The position numbers were made by a program, and so were the translations under genes. From Limiplasma sp034927815 (GTDB taxonomy: Bacteria > Bacillota > Clostridia > Christensenellales > Aristaeellaceae), in contig JAYFPK010000019.1 of NCBI GenBank assembly GCA_034927815.1, forward strand, positions 41,810-105,809: a DNA stretch of 64,000 nucleotides, written 5' to 3'. Every line of letters begins with the position of its first letter. Within the stretch, counting starts at the first letter, position 1. The notes under the pieces were generated by a model. That model saw only the letters and a list, made by a program, of their open reading frames with translations, made no database searches and had not been told where the DNA came from. Below are positions 9,434 to 19,528 of the stretch, piece by piece.

Positions 9434-12217
9434 ATGAAAGCAACTCTCCGCACTAACAAAGGTTTGGTATGGTTCCTCACCCTCCTGCTGGCACTTTCCC
9501 TTACCCTCGGTGCACTGGCCGAGCCCGGCACGATCTTCCCTTGGCTAGAGGATTATACCCTGGACGTGGCGCTGGTCTCTACCGACCCCGAAACAGTCAA
9601 TGATCCGGATGCACCAAGTGACGGAACCATTGTGATGGTCCAACTAATCTCGCCCTATGGGACGATTTCAATGGAGGACATCGAAGCTCACTGCGAGGAA
9701 ATCCGCTTTCGTGACGCGGACGGCGATGAATATACTGCATATTCCTGGCGGGTTCGGGGCGTGGATTTTGATGACGAAAAGGGATTCAGCACAAGGCCTC
9801 AGCAGGACGGCTTTGAAATGCTATACTATTTGCAAGGGAAAACAGCGGATGCGGTCACCGGCGCAAAGCTGCTGATCCCCACCGGGGTGGAGGGCGAGCA
9901 CGTCATCGTTTCCCTGGATAAGGCTCCCCATGACGGGGAGGCGGAGCAGGCCCCAGAGGCGGAGGAAGTCGCCGCCAACGCACACGTTTCCTTTATGTTG
10001 GGGGGCATCCGGTATACCATTTCCGCCCTGGAGGACGAACCCTCCTACGTGCCGGAGAACTTCATGGATGGTAAGGCAGGCCATCTGGTTTCCTTTTCCT
10101 ATGCCGGGCCAGGCAAGGAGGCGGAGGAGGCGAACGATCAGCTTTATAGCGGCACCCGGCTGATCCAGCCAAACGGCGACGAGGTACGCGCCTATTGCAA
10201 CAGCGACAATATCGGCAATCCTTACGAACTATATTTTGGACTGTCAAATGATGTCCTGCTGGCGGATTGCGTTTTCACCATTATGGGCGACGATGGTGAT
10301 GTGGAAATCCCCCTGTCCGGCGTTGGCGAGGCGGGCGCGGACATGACGGAGGAGCCGCAGGCAACGCCCGCCGCCACGGCGGAGTCGACAGCGGAGCCTG
10401 CCCCGGAACCCATCCCCGAACCGACGGAGGAATCGGCGGAGGAACGGGACGCGAACACCTTCGCCTATACCGTCGGCGACGAAACCTATGAGCTGGCCCT
10501 GCTGGGCGTGGCCTATGACAAGGACGAAAAGCGGATGGCCGTGGAGATCGCGCTGTACGACCATGAACTGCTGGATTTTATCTGGAACAAGGAACTGCAC
10601 ATGCCGTTTGGCTGCGGTATCATCAGCACAAAGGACGGCTTCCAGTATGAGGAGGGCGTTACCGCCTCGGTATCCACGCCCATGCACATGACCTTCTATT
10701 TCGATACCAAAAACATACCCGATCTGGTTTGCTTCGGCAAGCTGAATCAGGAAGACCGCAACGCCTCCGAGGATTTCGCGCTGGTTGACCCAGAAAACAG
10801 CGAATACGTAGACACGTTCCCTATTTCGGCGCTGCTGAAAAATGAAAAGGAGCCGGATGCGTTGCTGAAGGAAGGGGAGGCGGCGGACAGCGAGCCCGGC
10901 GAGGACGTATCCCCTGTGGCGACCGCCATCCTCTCCGTGTCCGTCAGTGAAAATGCCGACGAGGTAGAACGCAAAATCGCGGACGTGCTGACCCGGTGCG
11001 CCGAGGGCGTTACGGATGAATGGCAGCTGGCCATTTACCGCGCGGGCGTTCAAGAGATGCGGCTGGACCCCGAGAAGGAGGGCGTTTACACCTTCCGGCT
11101 GAGGGCCTTTGACCCCGGTCTGAAGGATCTGGGAAAGTACCAGGATGAAAACAAGCGGGGCTATCTAGCCCGAATGCTGGAAAACACCCGGGCGTATGGC
11201 CTGGAGGTTTCCCTGACCCTGGCGGAGGGAGAATTCACGGTCAAGAGCGTCAAGGGGCTGCAAAGCGCCGTGAAAAAGGCCGCCGCCGCTTCCCTGAAAG
11301 CCTTCAAGGATCAGCTGGTGCTAAGCGCCGTTGTGGAAGAACTGCTCTATGACGGCTTCGGAAAAGGGGTAAAAAAGGCGGAGGATCTGCTTTCCCCTTC
11401 CTCTGATTTCCTGGCCTGGATCAGCGAGCGCGGCAGTACGCTGTCAGGCCTGAACGCGGAGCAGTGGGCATCGTTTTTCTACGGGCAGGTCAAGCAATCC
11501 TTGGACGTAACCGGAGGCCCTTACGCCCTCAAGCTGAAGTGCACCGGTGTCGATATTGCGCAGTTGCTGGAAAACGCCAGGACCGGCGCCCTGAACGCCC
11601 TGGCATTTATGCCCTACGATCAGCGGTGGGAAGGCGAACGGGTGGAAAAGGAATTGCTGCGGGCGCTGGCGGACAACGTTTTCTCCATGAAAAAGAAGGG
11701 TAAGGAGGTCTTTCCCATCTCCCTGAGCGTGGACGGAGAACCCTTTTACAGCGGAGAGTATGAGGATATGCTGGCCGCTTACGCCTATAGCGGGGCGCTG
11801 GAGGATCTGGATGACGATGCCCAGGGCCTTCCCGACGAGGCCGCCCAGGAGTTTCCCAAGGCGGGCTGGCTGAGCGGCTCCAAGAGCGGTACCAAGGTGA
11901 ATGTAAAGGCCCCCAAGGATTCCGTCGCCTATTATGTACAGCTGCGTGACTATGAAACCGACGAGCTGGCGGTGGCGGGCTTTGTCAGGCCGGGCTCCAC
12001 TTGCACCCTGCGGGTGCCCAAGGGAGACTACTACTTTGTGATGGCCAGCGGCTCCATTTGGTACGGGGAAGAAGCCCTGTTTGGAGACGAAACCGAGTTT
12101 AGCAAAACGGGCCTGTTTGAGGTGAAGAACAGCAACTACTACCACACCGTGACCCTGAAGGTGGTGGAGGGTGGCAATATGCCGCTTTACGGAGCGGATG
12201 AGGAAGATCTGCATTGA
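9434..12217 (+). CDS. Large secreted protein with Pro/Glu/Thr-rich linker
   Basis: 927 residues. The chosen ATG follows GAAAGGGG and starts a clear signal peptide (LTLLLALSLTLGALA); the open frame extends upstream without a ribosome site. The order is: an N-terminal domain shared with the truncated paralogue at 6113, a second domain to about residue 300, a linker rich in TPAATAESTAEPAPEP, then several domains without recognised motifs. No sortase motif or C-terminal membrane anchor was seen. The function is unknown. Confidence 0.75.
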   Translation: MKATLRTNKGLVWFLTLLLALSLTLGALAEPGTIFPWLEDYTLDVALVSTDPETVNDPDAPSDGTIVMVQLISPYGTISMEDIEAHCEEIRFRDADGDEYTAYSWRVRGVDFDDEKGFSTRPQQDGFEMLYYLQGKTADAVTGAKLLIPTGVEGEHVIVSLDKAPHDGEAEQAPEAEEVAANAHVSFMLGGIRYTISALEDEPSYVPENFMDGKAGHLVSFSYAGPGKEAEEANDQLYSGTRLIQPNGDEVRAYCNSDNIGNPYELYFGLSNDVLLADCVFTIMGDDGDVEIPLSGVGEAGADMTEEPQATPAATAESTAEPAPEPIPEPTEESAEERDANTFAYTVGDETYELALLGVAYDKDEKRMAVEIALYDHELLDFIWNKELHMPFGCGIISTKDGFQYEEGVTASVSTPMHMTFYFDTKNIPDLVCFGKLNQEDRNASEDFALVDPENSEYVDTFPISALLKNEKEPDALLKEGEAADSEPGEDVSPVATAILSVSVSENADEVERKIADVLTRCAEGVTDEWQLAIYRAGVQEMRLDPEKEGVYTFRLRAFDPGLKDLGKYQDENKRGYLARMLENTRAYGLEVSLTLAEGEFTVKSVKGLQSAVKKAAAASLKAFKDQLVLSAVVEELLYDGFGKGVKKAEDLLSPSSDFLAWISERGSTLSGLNAEQWASFFYGQVKQSLDVTGGPYALKLKCTGVDIAQLLENARTGALNALAFMPYDQRWEGERVEKELLRALADNVFSMKKKGKEVFPISLSVDGEPFYSGEYEDMLAAYAYSGALEDLDDDAQGLPDEAAQEFPKAGWLSGSKSGTKVNVKAPKDSVAYYVQLRDYETDELAVAGFVRPGSTCTLRVPKGDYYFVMASGSIWYGEEALFGDETEFSKTGLFEVKNSNYYHTVTLKVVEGGNMPLYGADEEDLH

Positions 12218-12386
12218 TGAGGCTATAGCAGCCGGAGAATGAGGAAAGCAAAGGATTACAGCACGCGCCGGGAGCCGTGAGCGTGGCATCAAACCAAGTT
12301 TGCTACCATATCCCAAGAACCAATGCAAACCTGCTCTGAAAGAACAAAACCAAGATCGACAGAGGATTACAAAGGAGAGAGGATGC

Positions 12387-12911
12387 ATGAAAAATAAACG
12401 CTTCTTCGCTTTGGCGGCGCTTATTTTGACGGTTGCCGGGCTGGCGCTGTTCCTGACAGGTACCCTGGTGGCGGGGAGCCAAACCCAGACGGTTTCCATG
12501 AATCCCTTTTCCCGGGAGCAGATGGATGCTGTAAGTTCCTCCGCTTTTGGTGCAAGCGTGTGGAACAGCATGAGCGGAATCATGAACGCCACCGCAAATT
12601 ATACGGAGAGTTTCAGTTATACGGGCTTTGATTGCCTGGGACAGTCGCTGCCCCTTGCCATCGCGCTCTGTGCGGTCGCGGCTTCCCTTTCCCTTTCCGC
12701 GACGCTGCTTGACCGGCACAAAATCCTCGGATGGGCGGCCTGCGCCCTGAGCGCGGCGTTGGCGGCGGGGCTGCTGCTGCTTCCCACCCTAATGAAGCAG
12801 GCAACGGGCGTACCAGGCTCGCTGACGCCGACGGGGATTGGATGCGCCGCGCTGTTCCTGCTGGCAGCGGGGCTGCATGGGGCGGCGCTGAGGAAAGGCG
12901 CGAAGCCATGA
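12387..12911 (+). CDS. Four-segment membrane protein
   Basis: 174 residues, starting at the ATG preceded by AAAGGAGAGAGG. Hydrophobic segments at about 8-28, 85-105, 112-135 and 145-165 predict a polytopic membrane protein, with a larger outside loop between the first two. The stop overlaps the next short frame as ATGA. No family was recognised. Confidence 0.7.
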   Translation: MKNKRFFALAALILTVAGLALFLTGTLVAGSQTQTVSMNPFSREQMDAVSSSAFGASVWNSMSGIMNATANYTESFSYTGFDCLGQSLPLAIALCAVAASLSLSATLLDRHKILGWAACALSAALAAGLLLLPTLMKQATGVPGSLTPTGIGCAALFLLAAGLHGAALRKGAKP

Positions 12912-13003
12912 AGCGGATGAAGATGAGCCTGCCTATTCCTTGCTTGGCGCTGACGCTGACGGCCTGCCAGAAAAGCGGCGGCAGCGTCGCCATCAAGGCG
13001 TAG
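12908..13003 (+). pseudogene. Truncated lipoprotein gene (31 codons)
   Basis: Starts in an ATGA overlap with the previous gene and encodes a lipoprotein signal (LALTLTAC, lipobox TAC) that ends 12 codons after the cysteine. It may be a real mini-lipoprotein, but it is more likely the surviving start of a deleted gene; the intact lipoprotein at 13061 follows 57 bases later. Confidence 0.45.
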
Positions 13004-13060
13004 AGTGGCGGTACGCCAGAGCCTCAGTGGCCAGCCAAAAGATGAAAGGAGAGGAAAGCC

Positions 13061-13888
13061 ATGAAGAAAGCTATGTTATGGTTCCTGCTTGCCATGCTCC
13101 TTCTGACCCTCACCGCCTGCGGGGAGGCGAAAAAATACGAGGATGCCCAGGCGCTGATGAAAGACGGCGCGTACATTGAGGCCTATGAAGCCTTCGCCGA
13201 ATTGGGACGATATGAGGATGCCAAACAACTTGCCGAGGACGCAAAGTGGGCGTTGTACGCCCAGGCGCAGGAGGATTTGCGCCTGGGACGCTATCAGGAG
13301 GCGATGGATGTCGTGGAGCCGTTTCTCCACAACGTCAATATGAAGGCTCTCTATCAATACGCGGAAGCCGGGTTGGCCGGAACCTATGTGAGGGATTTGA
13401 TCTGGCACGAGGGCAGCATCTCCTGTGATGTGGCTTTTGCGCAGGGCTTGCCCGGCGCGGAGGTTCGCATTGAACTGGAGTCAAAGGACGGCGCGCTGCA
13501 AGGGAAGGTGTACTCTACGGCAAGAAGTTTGGATCAAGAAAAATCCCAAGTCCATTTCTCTATTGCCGACTATGCCAACGGCGAAGGATACCGGCTGGAC
13601 GCCGTCAATCTGAACACCTTTCGCTATACCATCCCCGCAAAGAAAACCTCGTTCTATGACAACGGCATATTCACGCCGGGAACCCTGCTGTTGTTCAAAA
13701 CCGCCACGCTGTTTCAGCAGACAATCGCCCAGGACGGCAGCAAAGGCTACACCCCTTCGTGGGATGTGAGCTTTGTGGAGTTCAACTCCATTCAGGATAC
13801 CTTTGCGGGAGGTAAGTTGAAGGTGAGCGTCCTTTCAGAGGGCGCGGAAGTGTTTGCCGTATCCCTGGATATCCCGGAGCCCAAATAG
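13061..13888 (+). CDS. Lipoprotein with TPR-like N-terminal repeats
   Basis: 275 residues. Lipoprotein signal peptide with lipobox LTAC (Cys about 20). Residues about 25-105 hold helical repeats of TPR type (YEDAQALMKDGAYIEAYEAF, then YEDAKQLAEDAKWALYAQAQ, a pattern often seen in Firmicutes lipoproteins). The C-terminal 150 residues look beta-rich and unknown. A good AAAGGAGAGG ribosome site is present. It is probably a surface scaffold or binding protein. Confidence 0.75.
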   Translation: MKKAMLWFLLAMLLLTLTACGEAKKYEDAQALMKDGAYIEAYEAFAELGRYEDAKQLAEDAKWALYAQAQEDLRLGRYQEAMDVVEPFLHNVNMKALYQYAEAGLAGTYVRDLIWHEGSISCDVAFAQGLPGAEVRIELESKDGALQGKVYSTARSLDQEKSQVHFSIADYANGEGYRLDAVNLNTFRYTIPAKKTSFYDNGIFTPGTLLLFKTATLFQQTIAQDGSKGYTPSWDVSFVEFNSIQDTFAGGKLKVSVLSEGAEVFAVSLDIPEPK

Positions 13889-14099
13889 CCCGCCAACCAA
13901 AGGAGAACAGCCTATGAATCTGAGCTTGAAACAGCGGAGAGCCTACTCTGCCGGGTTGGCGCTTATCCTCCTGACAGCTTTATTCCAAAAGAGGATCAAG
14001 GATGGCGCGGCTAAAAAGCTTTCCGCCATGAAACCCTGTTCCGGAGTGACTTTCCCAAGACAGTCCCGACATCAGGAGCAGGAAAAGGAGCGCTTCCTC

Positions 14100-16067
14100 A
14101 TGAAAAAAGCGGCCATCATGGCTCTTTGTCTTGCGTTGCTTGCCGTCCTTGGCGGATGCCAGAAAACCGGCTATTTTGTCAGCGGAGATTATGGTTACGA
14201 TTTATATGAAAGTGGGAATGCCGTCATTAGAGCGTACAATGGCAGCGAGACGATCCTCACGCTGCCCGCGCAGCTGGACGGTCATCCCATTACGGGCATC
14301 GGGGGTTATTCTTTTAGGGATGCCAGAGTAAGCTCTGTTGTTTCGCTGGAAATCCCTGAGGGCTACACGGAAATTATTTCTAGCGCGTTCCAAAACTGCT
14401 TGCGGCTGGAAAGCGTCAAGCTTCCCAGCACGTTGAAGTATATTGGCGGCTACGCGTTCAGCGGAACACAAAGCCTGCGCCATCTTAAGCTTCCAGAGGG
14501 ACTGACAACGCTAGGCGATCTTGCCTTTTGCGGCTCGGCACTGGGAAGCATTAATATCCCCGACACCGTAACTGACTTCAGAGATAATCCGTTTGCGGGG
14601 TGCAAGCAGCTTCGGGAAATTATCATTTCGGATCAGCAGCCCGCACTCCGGTGGACCGGTGGCGTGCTGACGAATCGGGACGGAACCGTCCTGCTTGTCT
14701 ACCCGGCCTCGCGCACGGAGACGGAGTATTCTGTACCGGAAGAAATACTGGACATAGCACCCTATGCGTTTGCCGGTTCCCCGCTGCGGGCGGTGGCTTT
14801 GCCAGAGAAGCTGAAGGTCATTGAAAACGGGCTGTTTGAGGGATGCGAGGCGCTTGGTGATGTCGCTATCCCATCCGGCGTTGAGGAGATCGGCGGGGAA
14901 GTTTTCTCCGGCTGTACAGCACTTGAAACAGCGGTGCTTCCGGCAAGCGTTACGTCCTTCGGCGACCGCGTTTTCGCGGGGTGCGAAAAGCTGACGCTGG
15001 TGGTGCCACTAGGCTCTGGGGCGGAGCGATACGCCAAGGAAAACAAATTGGCGTATCGGTATTCCGAACCGGAAGCCAAGGCGGAGGAAGCGCCGACGGG
15101 TACACCCGTTCTATCAAGCGCCGCCTCGGCAAGCCAAACGCAAATGCCATCGGCGGCCCTTGAGTTGCCAGCCTTCACTGCCAAAGACTTTAGCTGGCCT
15201 GTACCCGCTACGGGAGAGCGGCTGTATATCGGAGAAGCGGAGGTGTCGCAGGCAAAACGAATGTACCTGGCATTTATCGTATCCGCTGATGGTGATAGGA
15301 TTCATGACCTGACCATCCATTCGGAGAACGTGGATATTCAATACAACGATAACGGCGCTACTGTGCGAGTGACAGCCGGTTCCATCACCGAGAGAGCCAA
15401 AGGAGCATTGTCCGTTAATCAAGAGGCGACGGATGTTCATTTGGGTGAGACACGGATCAATCAGCTGGTCATCGCGGGCGATACGGCCTCCTGTACGCTG
15501 GCCTATGTATATCGGTACACAGACTCTGACACAGGCTCCCCTGTCAGCCTGCCGTTCGATGTTGCAACGATCACCTTACAGAATTACTCCATCGCGGCGA
15601 TGCCGGCCGCAAAACCCGCCATCCAGCCGCCAAGCGCCGCCGAGGTGAAGGCGCGCGGGTTTGATCTGCCGGTGCCGGCAGCTGGCGAGAGCCTGTATAT
15701 CGGCGCGGCGGATGTTTCCCAGGCGAATCAGCTGTATGCCGCATTCATCGTATCCGCAGATGGAACGGATTTACACGATCTAACGATCTTTATCGTGGAT
15801 CTGGCCATAAGGATTGAGTCCGGCAACACGGTTACGCAAGTGAAGGGCGGCTCCGTCACGGAAAGGTACGGCGGCACTTACAGAACCGGTGCGGAGGCTT
15901 TCGCAATCAACCTGGGGAGAACGCAAATCACAGATTTCACCATTACAGGCGATACGGCCTCCTGCATCCTGGCTTATGTGTATCATTACTCCGGCGGCAT
16001 TGGCTCCGGCTCTTCCTCCGCCGACGTGCCCTTTGATATCGCCACGGTCGCGTTCAAACGCCAATGA
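14100..16067 (+). CDS. BspA-type leucine-rich-repeat lipoprotein
   Basis: 655 residues. The start at 14100 is chosen because it begins a lipoprotein signal (lipobox LGGC) after AAGGAG. Another in-frame ATG with a good ribosome site lies at 13914 and starts a hydrophobic segment; it may be a fused relic. Residues about 60-310 are BspA-like repeats (for example LEIPEGYTEIISSAFQNC). The C-terminal third holds two copies of a domain of about 130 residues (PVPATGERLYIGEAEVSQAK / PVPAAGESLYIGAADVSQAN). BspA-type proteins are surface adhesins or binding proteins in gut and oral bacteria. Confidence 0.82.
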   Translation: MKKAAIMALCLALLAVLGGCQKTGYFVSGDYGYDLYESGNAVIRAYNGSETILTLPAQLDGHPITGIGGYSFRDARVSSVVSLEIPEGYTEIISSAFQNCLRLESVKLPSTLKYIGGYAFSGTQSLRHLKLPEGLTTLGDLAFCGSALGSINIPDTVTDFRDNPFAGCKQLREIIISDQQPALRWTGGVLTNRDGTVLLVYPASRTETEYSVPEEILDIAPYAFAGSPLRAVALPEKLKVIENGLFEGCEALGDVAIPSGVEEIGGEVFSGCTALETAVLPASVTSFGDRVFAGCEKLTLVVPLGSGAERYAKENKLAYRYSEPEAKAEEAPTGTPVLSSAASASQTQMPSAALELPAFTAKDFSWPVPATGERLYIGEAEVSQAKRMYLAFIVSADGDRIHDLTIHSENVDIQYNDNGATVRVTAGSITERAKGALSVNQEATDVHLGETRINQLVIAGDTASCTLAYVYRYTDSDTGSPVSLPFDVATITLQNYSIAAMPAAKPAIQPPSAAEVKARGFDLPVPAAGESLYIGAADVSQANQLYAAFIVSADGTDLHDLTIFIVDLAIRIESGNTVTQVKGGSVTERYGGTYRTGAEAFAINLGRTQITDFTITGDTASCILAYVYHYSGGIGSGSSSADVPFDIATVAFKRQ

Positions 16068-16123
16068 GCCGCTTTCAGCTTCGCAAATGGCTACCTCTAT
16101 CAAAGCGGGGGGTGTTGCAGCCT

Positions 16124-17725
16124 ATGAAAAAGAGACGGTATGTATGGCTGGCTTTCCTTCCTTTCGTCCTGGCTTTGGCCGCGTTCCTTTTCTTTCGCGT
16201 CCCCGGTTGGATCGCGCTTGGGCATGAAAGCGTGAAGGGTTTGCGGGAAAAGGCATCCTGGACCGCAACCCTATCGGATGCCCGCAAGGGCCGCTCGCCC
16301 TGCCTCGTGATGCGGGGCGCCGTTGCGGACGACGATACCCTCAGCTTTTCCGCGCTGGGGGTGCGCGGCGATGGAAATGAGGCTTCCGTCAGTCCCGGCG
16401 CGCTGGACCGGATACGGAGCATAGCGTTGGTGATGCAAACAACAGGCACGCGGAAGGCTCAGCATGAAAAGCAGGAAGCAAAGACGCTTAGCAACGGTCA
16501 AATCGAGTTCACGACGTATCGGTGGGAGACAGACGTTTATAAGACGCGCATCCTGCTCTATGATACCGCCACCCGCGAGTTCATTTGGGAATCCAGCTAC
16601 AGCTTTGATACTTATGCAGAAAACAAGCTGACTGAAAAAATGCTTGAGGATATCCGCGGGGCGCTGATCACCGAAACCACGGGGGAACGGGTGGTCTGGG
16701 CCAGTCAGGACGGGGTGGCGTATTTTCGGCAAAACGGCAAAATCGGGCTGGTAGACCCCCTTGGCAACGAACTGCTTGCGCCCGTCCTGGATCTGGCTCT
16801 GCCCTTTGAAAACGGGATCGCCCGTGTCAACCGAAACGGGTTGTGGGGCGTGCTGGACAGGAGCGGCACATTCGTCAGCGAGCCGCAATGGGAAGCGCTT
16901 GGGCCTTTTTCAGAGGGCGTGGCAGTCATTGTTCAAAACGGCCAATACGGCTACCTTTCCGCAGACGGGGAGGTGTTGTGCCAGCCGCGCTGGAGCTCGG
17001 CAGAGACCTTTCAAAACGGCGCGGGGGTGGTGGAGGAGCAAACCGCGGCAGGACATCAAAGGCGGCTCGTCGATGCGCAAGGTAACGTTTCCGGTCTGGT
17101 CTTCAAGTGGTATGATCCGACCATTTCAGAAGGGCTCGTGTACATGGAAGGCGGATATTACAGCATCCCAGGCAAGCTGGCGTTTGAGGTGGGTGACCGC
17201 TACGGCGCGGACATGGGGTATCCCTTCAAAGAGGGCAGAGCGTTGCTCTCCCGCACGCGGGAGGGAAAAACGCTTTACGGTGTGGTGGATACGCAGGGAA
17301 CGCTGGTGAGCGAGCTGCAATGGGAATGGGTGGCCAGCAGATACTACAAGAACGGTCTGCTCAGCGTCGCCAAGGGGGATCAGGCCTGTCTCCTTGATCC
17401 ACAAGGCAAGGTGGTGGCCACGGCCCCTACCGACGGCAAGTCCTTATATCTTCCTTCGGAAGGGCTGTGGCGGTTTCAGCAAAGCGGCAAATATGGTTTC
17501 TATACTTTGGAGGGTGGGCTGGCCATCGCGCCTGAATGGTCCGAGGCCCATGACTTCAGCGAAGGGCTTGCCGCCGTTTCCAGAGGCAGCGCCTGGGGAT
17601 ACATCGACCGGAGCGGTACGCTGGCGATCGAATACTCCTTTGAGCGCGTATTGGACTTTCAGGGCGGGCGCGCCTTTGCGAAAAAGGACAGGCTGTGGGG
17701 TGTGATCGATTCCAGCGGCGCATAG
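16124..17725 (+). CDS. Membrane-anchored WG-repeat protein, ended by in-frame TAG
   Basis: 533 residues from the ATG at 16124; an ATG at 16064 overlaps the previous stop as ATGA and would add 20 residues. One N-terminal membrane segment (YVWLAFLPFVLALAAFLFF) is followed by many WG repeats (LWGVLDRSGTFVSEPQWEAL, YGYLSADGEVL and WGYIDRSGTLAIEY). The frame is closed by a TAG at 17723-17725, in the middle of a repeat (WGVIDSSGA-stop-MIQPSWKN). The remaining 80 codons continue in the same frame. The role of WG-repeat proteins is not established; surface display is likely here. Confidence 0.75.
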   Translation: MKKRRYVWLAFLPFVLALAAFLFFRVPGWIALGHESVKGLREKASWTATLSDARKGRSPCLVMRGAVADDDTLSFSALGVRGDGNEASVSPGALDRIRSIALVMQTTGTRKAQHEKQEAKTLSNGQIEFTTYRWETDVYKTRILLYDTATREFIWESSYSFDTYAENKLTEKMLEDIRGALITETTGERVVWASQDGVAYFRQNGKIGLVDPLGNELLAPVLDLALPFENGIARVNRNGLWGVLDRSGTFVSEPQWEALGPFSEGVAVIVQNGQYGYLSADGEVLCQPRWSSAETFQNGAGVVEEQTAAGHQRRLVDAQGNVSGLVFKWYDPTISEGLVYMEGGYYSIPGKLAFEVGDRYGADMGYPFKEGRALLSRTREGKTLYGVVDTQGTLVSELQWEWVASRYYKNGLLSVAKGDQACLLDPQGKVVATAPTDGKSLYLPSEGLWRFQQSGKYGFYTLEGGLAIAPEWSEAHDFSEGLAAVSRGSAWGYIDRSGTLAIEYSFERVLDFQGGRAFAKKDRLWGVIDSSGA

Positions 17726-17968
17726 ATGATTCAGCCTTCCTGGAAAAACCTCCAGTTTGATGAACAAAGCATCGACGGCAAGTGGACTCATGGCTTTGTC
17801 ACCGATGCGGAGGGTGTGCGCTATGGGGTGGTGAGCCCGGATGGCAGGGTGATCTCTCCCACCCAATGGGATCAGGTGCGCGGCGGCGCGGAAGCCTTCC
17901 CGCGGGTCACGAAAGACGGAGAAGTGTTTTATCTGGACGCAGACGGTGAAATCATTGTGGGGCTGTGA
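17726..17968 (+). pseudogene. In-frame continuation of the WG-repeat protein after TAG
   Basis: 80 codons directly after the TAG, in the same frame, reading MIQPSWKNLQFDE and later YGVVSPDGRVISPTQWDQV, which are ordinary WG repeats. The first codon happens to be ATG but has no ribosome site. The two parts together form a complete repeat protein, so this is either a recent nonsense mutation, readthrough, or a sequencing error. Confidence 0.65.
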
Positions 17969-17992
17969 TGCTTTCGTGAGAGGAGGCCTATC

Positions 17993-19528
17993 ATGCGAAC
18001 TCCAAATAACAACCTGAAAGCTGTGTTGGAATACTTCGGCCTGACAAATCTCGCGGTTTCCAAGGCAACCGGTATCGAACCGTCGAGCGTCAGCCGCATT
18101 ATAAACGGTCAGCGCAGACTATTGGCCGCCAGCCCGCAGATGGAGGCACTAGTGAGCTATATCCTTTCCCAAAGTCAACGGGTGGCCGATATGGACTGGC
18201 TCCAGGAGCAGTTTCGGGCAGTGGGACTGCCCACAGACATTTCGACCATCTATCGCTTCCAGCAAAATCTGATCATGTGGCTGGCTACGGACGGTAACAA
18301 GCTACGCCGTAACCTGGGCGGCTCACTTCCCGGAGACATCGCGGGCAGCGCGCCTCCAATGCCGAAGCCAGTGCGGCATGAGGCCGAGCTTTCCGGCGGC
18401 GACGTAAAAATCGGCATCGTGCAAATCGTCCTTGCCCTGCGCCCAGAATTAGCCACGTTGCCCAAGGGTGCCACGTTGAACCTCTTCCTCTCCAGCGACA
18501 GACTGACCACAGCGGCGAACGAGGACTTTTCCGCGCTACTTGACGAGATGATCACCGCCAATGATCTGCAGGTTAATATGATCGTCTGTGTTTCCGGCGA
18601 TACTCAGGCCATGTCAAAGCTGCTGGATAGCTATATGACCGCGCTCATCTCTGGCCATGCGCGACTCTCAGTGGTACATGGCATGACGCAGACAGTCACA
18701 AGCTCCATCCACATCTTGATGCAAAATACCTTTGCAATGCTCGTGACAGAAACAGCGGGGGCGATAGCGCCACCCATCGCAACAATGATCCGCAATGTTG
18801 ACTTTGTGCGTGAAATGCAAAACAACTTTGATACCGCCGCCCGCTATGTCCAGCCCATTCTGAATGTCTATGACGACAACTATTCCCGCAGTATTCTTGA
18901 AATCCTCTACATGGAGTTCTGCACGCCCGGGGCGCTGGATATCGTCAAAGACAGTATCAATCCCCTTTATATGATGCCGGAGGCTTATGACCGCTATTTG
19001 AAAACCAGAGGGTACTCGGCTGAGGAGTATGCATGGCGCAGCTCGGAGTTCGTGCGCTTTAAAAGCGGTATGGATGACATGTTAAAAGCCGGATCCGCCT
19101 ACCGTGAAATCCTTTCCCTCTCCCGTCTAAACGACATCGCCCTGCGCGGTTCCTGCCGGATGGCCGGACTGTACTTCATGGAGCGCGGTTATATCGATCT
19201 GGACAAGCCGGGATGCATTGATATTCTGAATGGCTACATTGATTATCTGAAGAACGTCCCAAGCTTTAACATGGTCATAGTGGACGACCTATCCATTTTG
19301 CACCAAAACAGCTGCTGGCACCTGAAGTACAACCAAAGTCTCGGAATCAACAACTGGCAGGGACGGGTGCCGGTGATGATCCATTCCGACCATCTCATCT
19401 TGCTGCGCGAGTTCCAGACGCATTTTGACAAGCTCTGGAGGCAGGGTGAAGATACCGGCAGTAACCGGGCAAGCGTGATCAGTATTCTCCAGGATGTAGT
19501 GTCAAGACTAAGCAAAGTATCCAAATAA
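17993..19528 (+). CDS. XRE-type regulator with long C-terminal domain
   Basis: 511 residues. A strong ribosome site (AGAGGAGG) precedes the ATG. Residues about 8-45 form a helix-turn-helix (LTNLAVSKATGIEPSSVSRI). The remaining 450 residues are alpha-helical in character and contain no recognised enzymatic motif. It closes the plus-strand run of secreted-protein genes and may control it, but this rests on position only. Confidence 0.7.
   Translation: MRTPNNNLKAVLEYFGLTNLAVSKATGIEPSSVSRIINGQRRLLAASPQMEALVSYILSQSQRVADMDWLQEQFRAVGLPTDISTIYRFQQNLIMWLATDGNKLRRNLGGSLPGDIAGSAPPMPKPVRHEAELSGGDVKIGIVQIVLALRPELATLPKGATLNLFLSSDRLTTAANEDFSALLDEMITANDLQVNMIVCVSGDTQAMSKLLDSYMTALISGHARLSVVHGMTQTVTSSIHILMQNTFAMLVTETAGAIAPPIATMIRNVDFVREMQNNFDTAARYVQPILNVYDDNYSRSILEILYMEFCTPGALDIVKDSINPLYMMPEAYDRYLKTRGYSAEEYAWRSSEFVRFKSGMDDMLKAGSAYREILSLSRLNDIALRGSCRMAGLYFMERGYIDLDKPGCIDILNGYIDYLKNVPSFNMVIVDDLSILHQNSCWHLKYNQSLGINNWQGRVPVMIHSDHLILLREFQTHFDKLWRQGEDTGSNRASVISILQDVVSRLSKVSK

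Noticed and set aside
11444..12592. 382-codon minus-strand frame
   Set aside because: Opposite the end of the large secreted protein and the next membrane protein gene; composition and lack of start signals mark it as a shadow.
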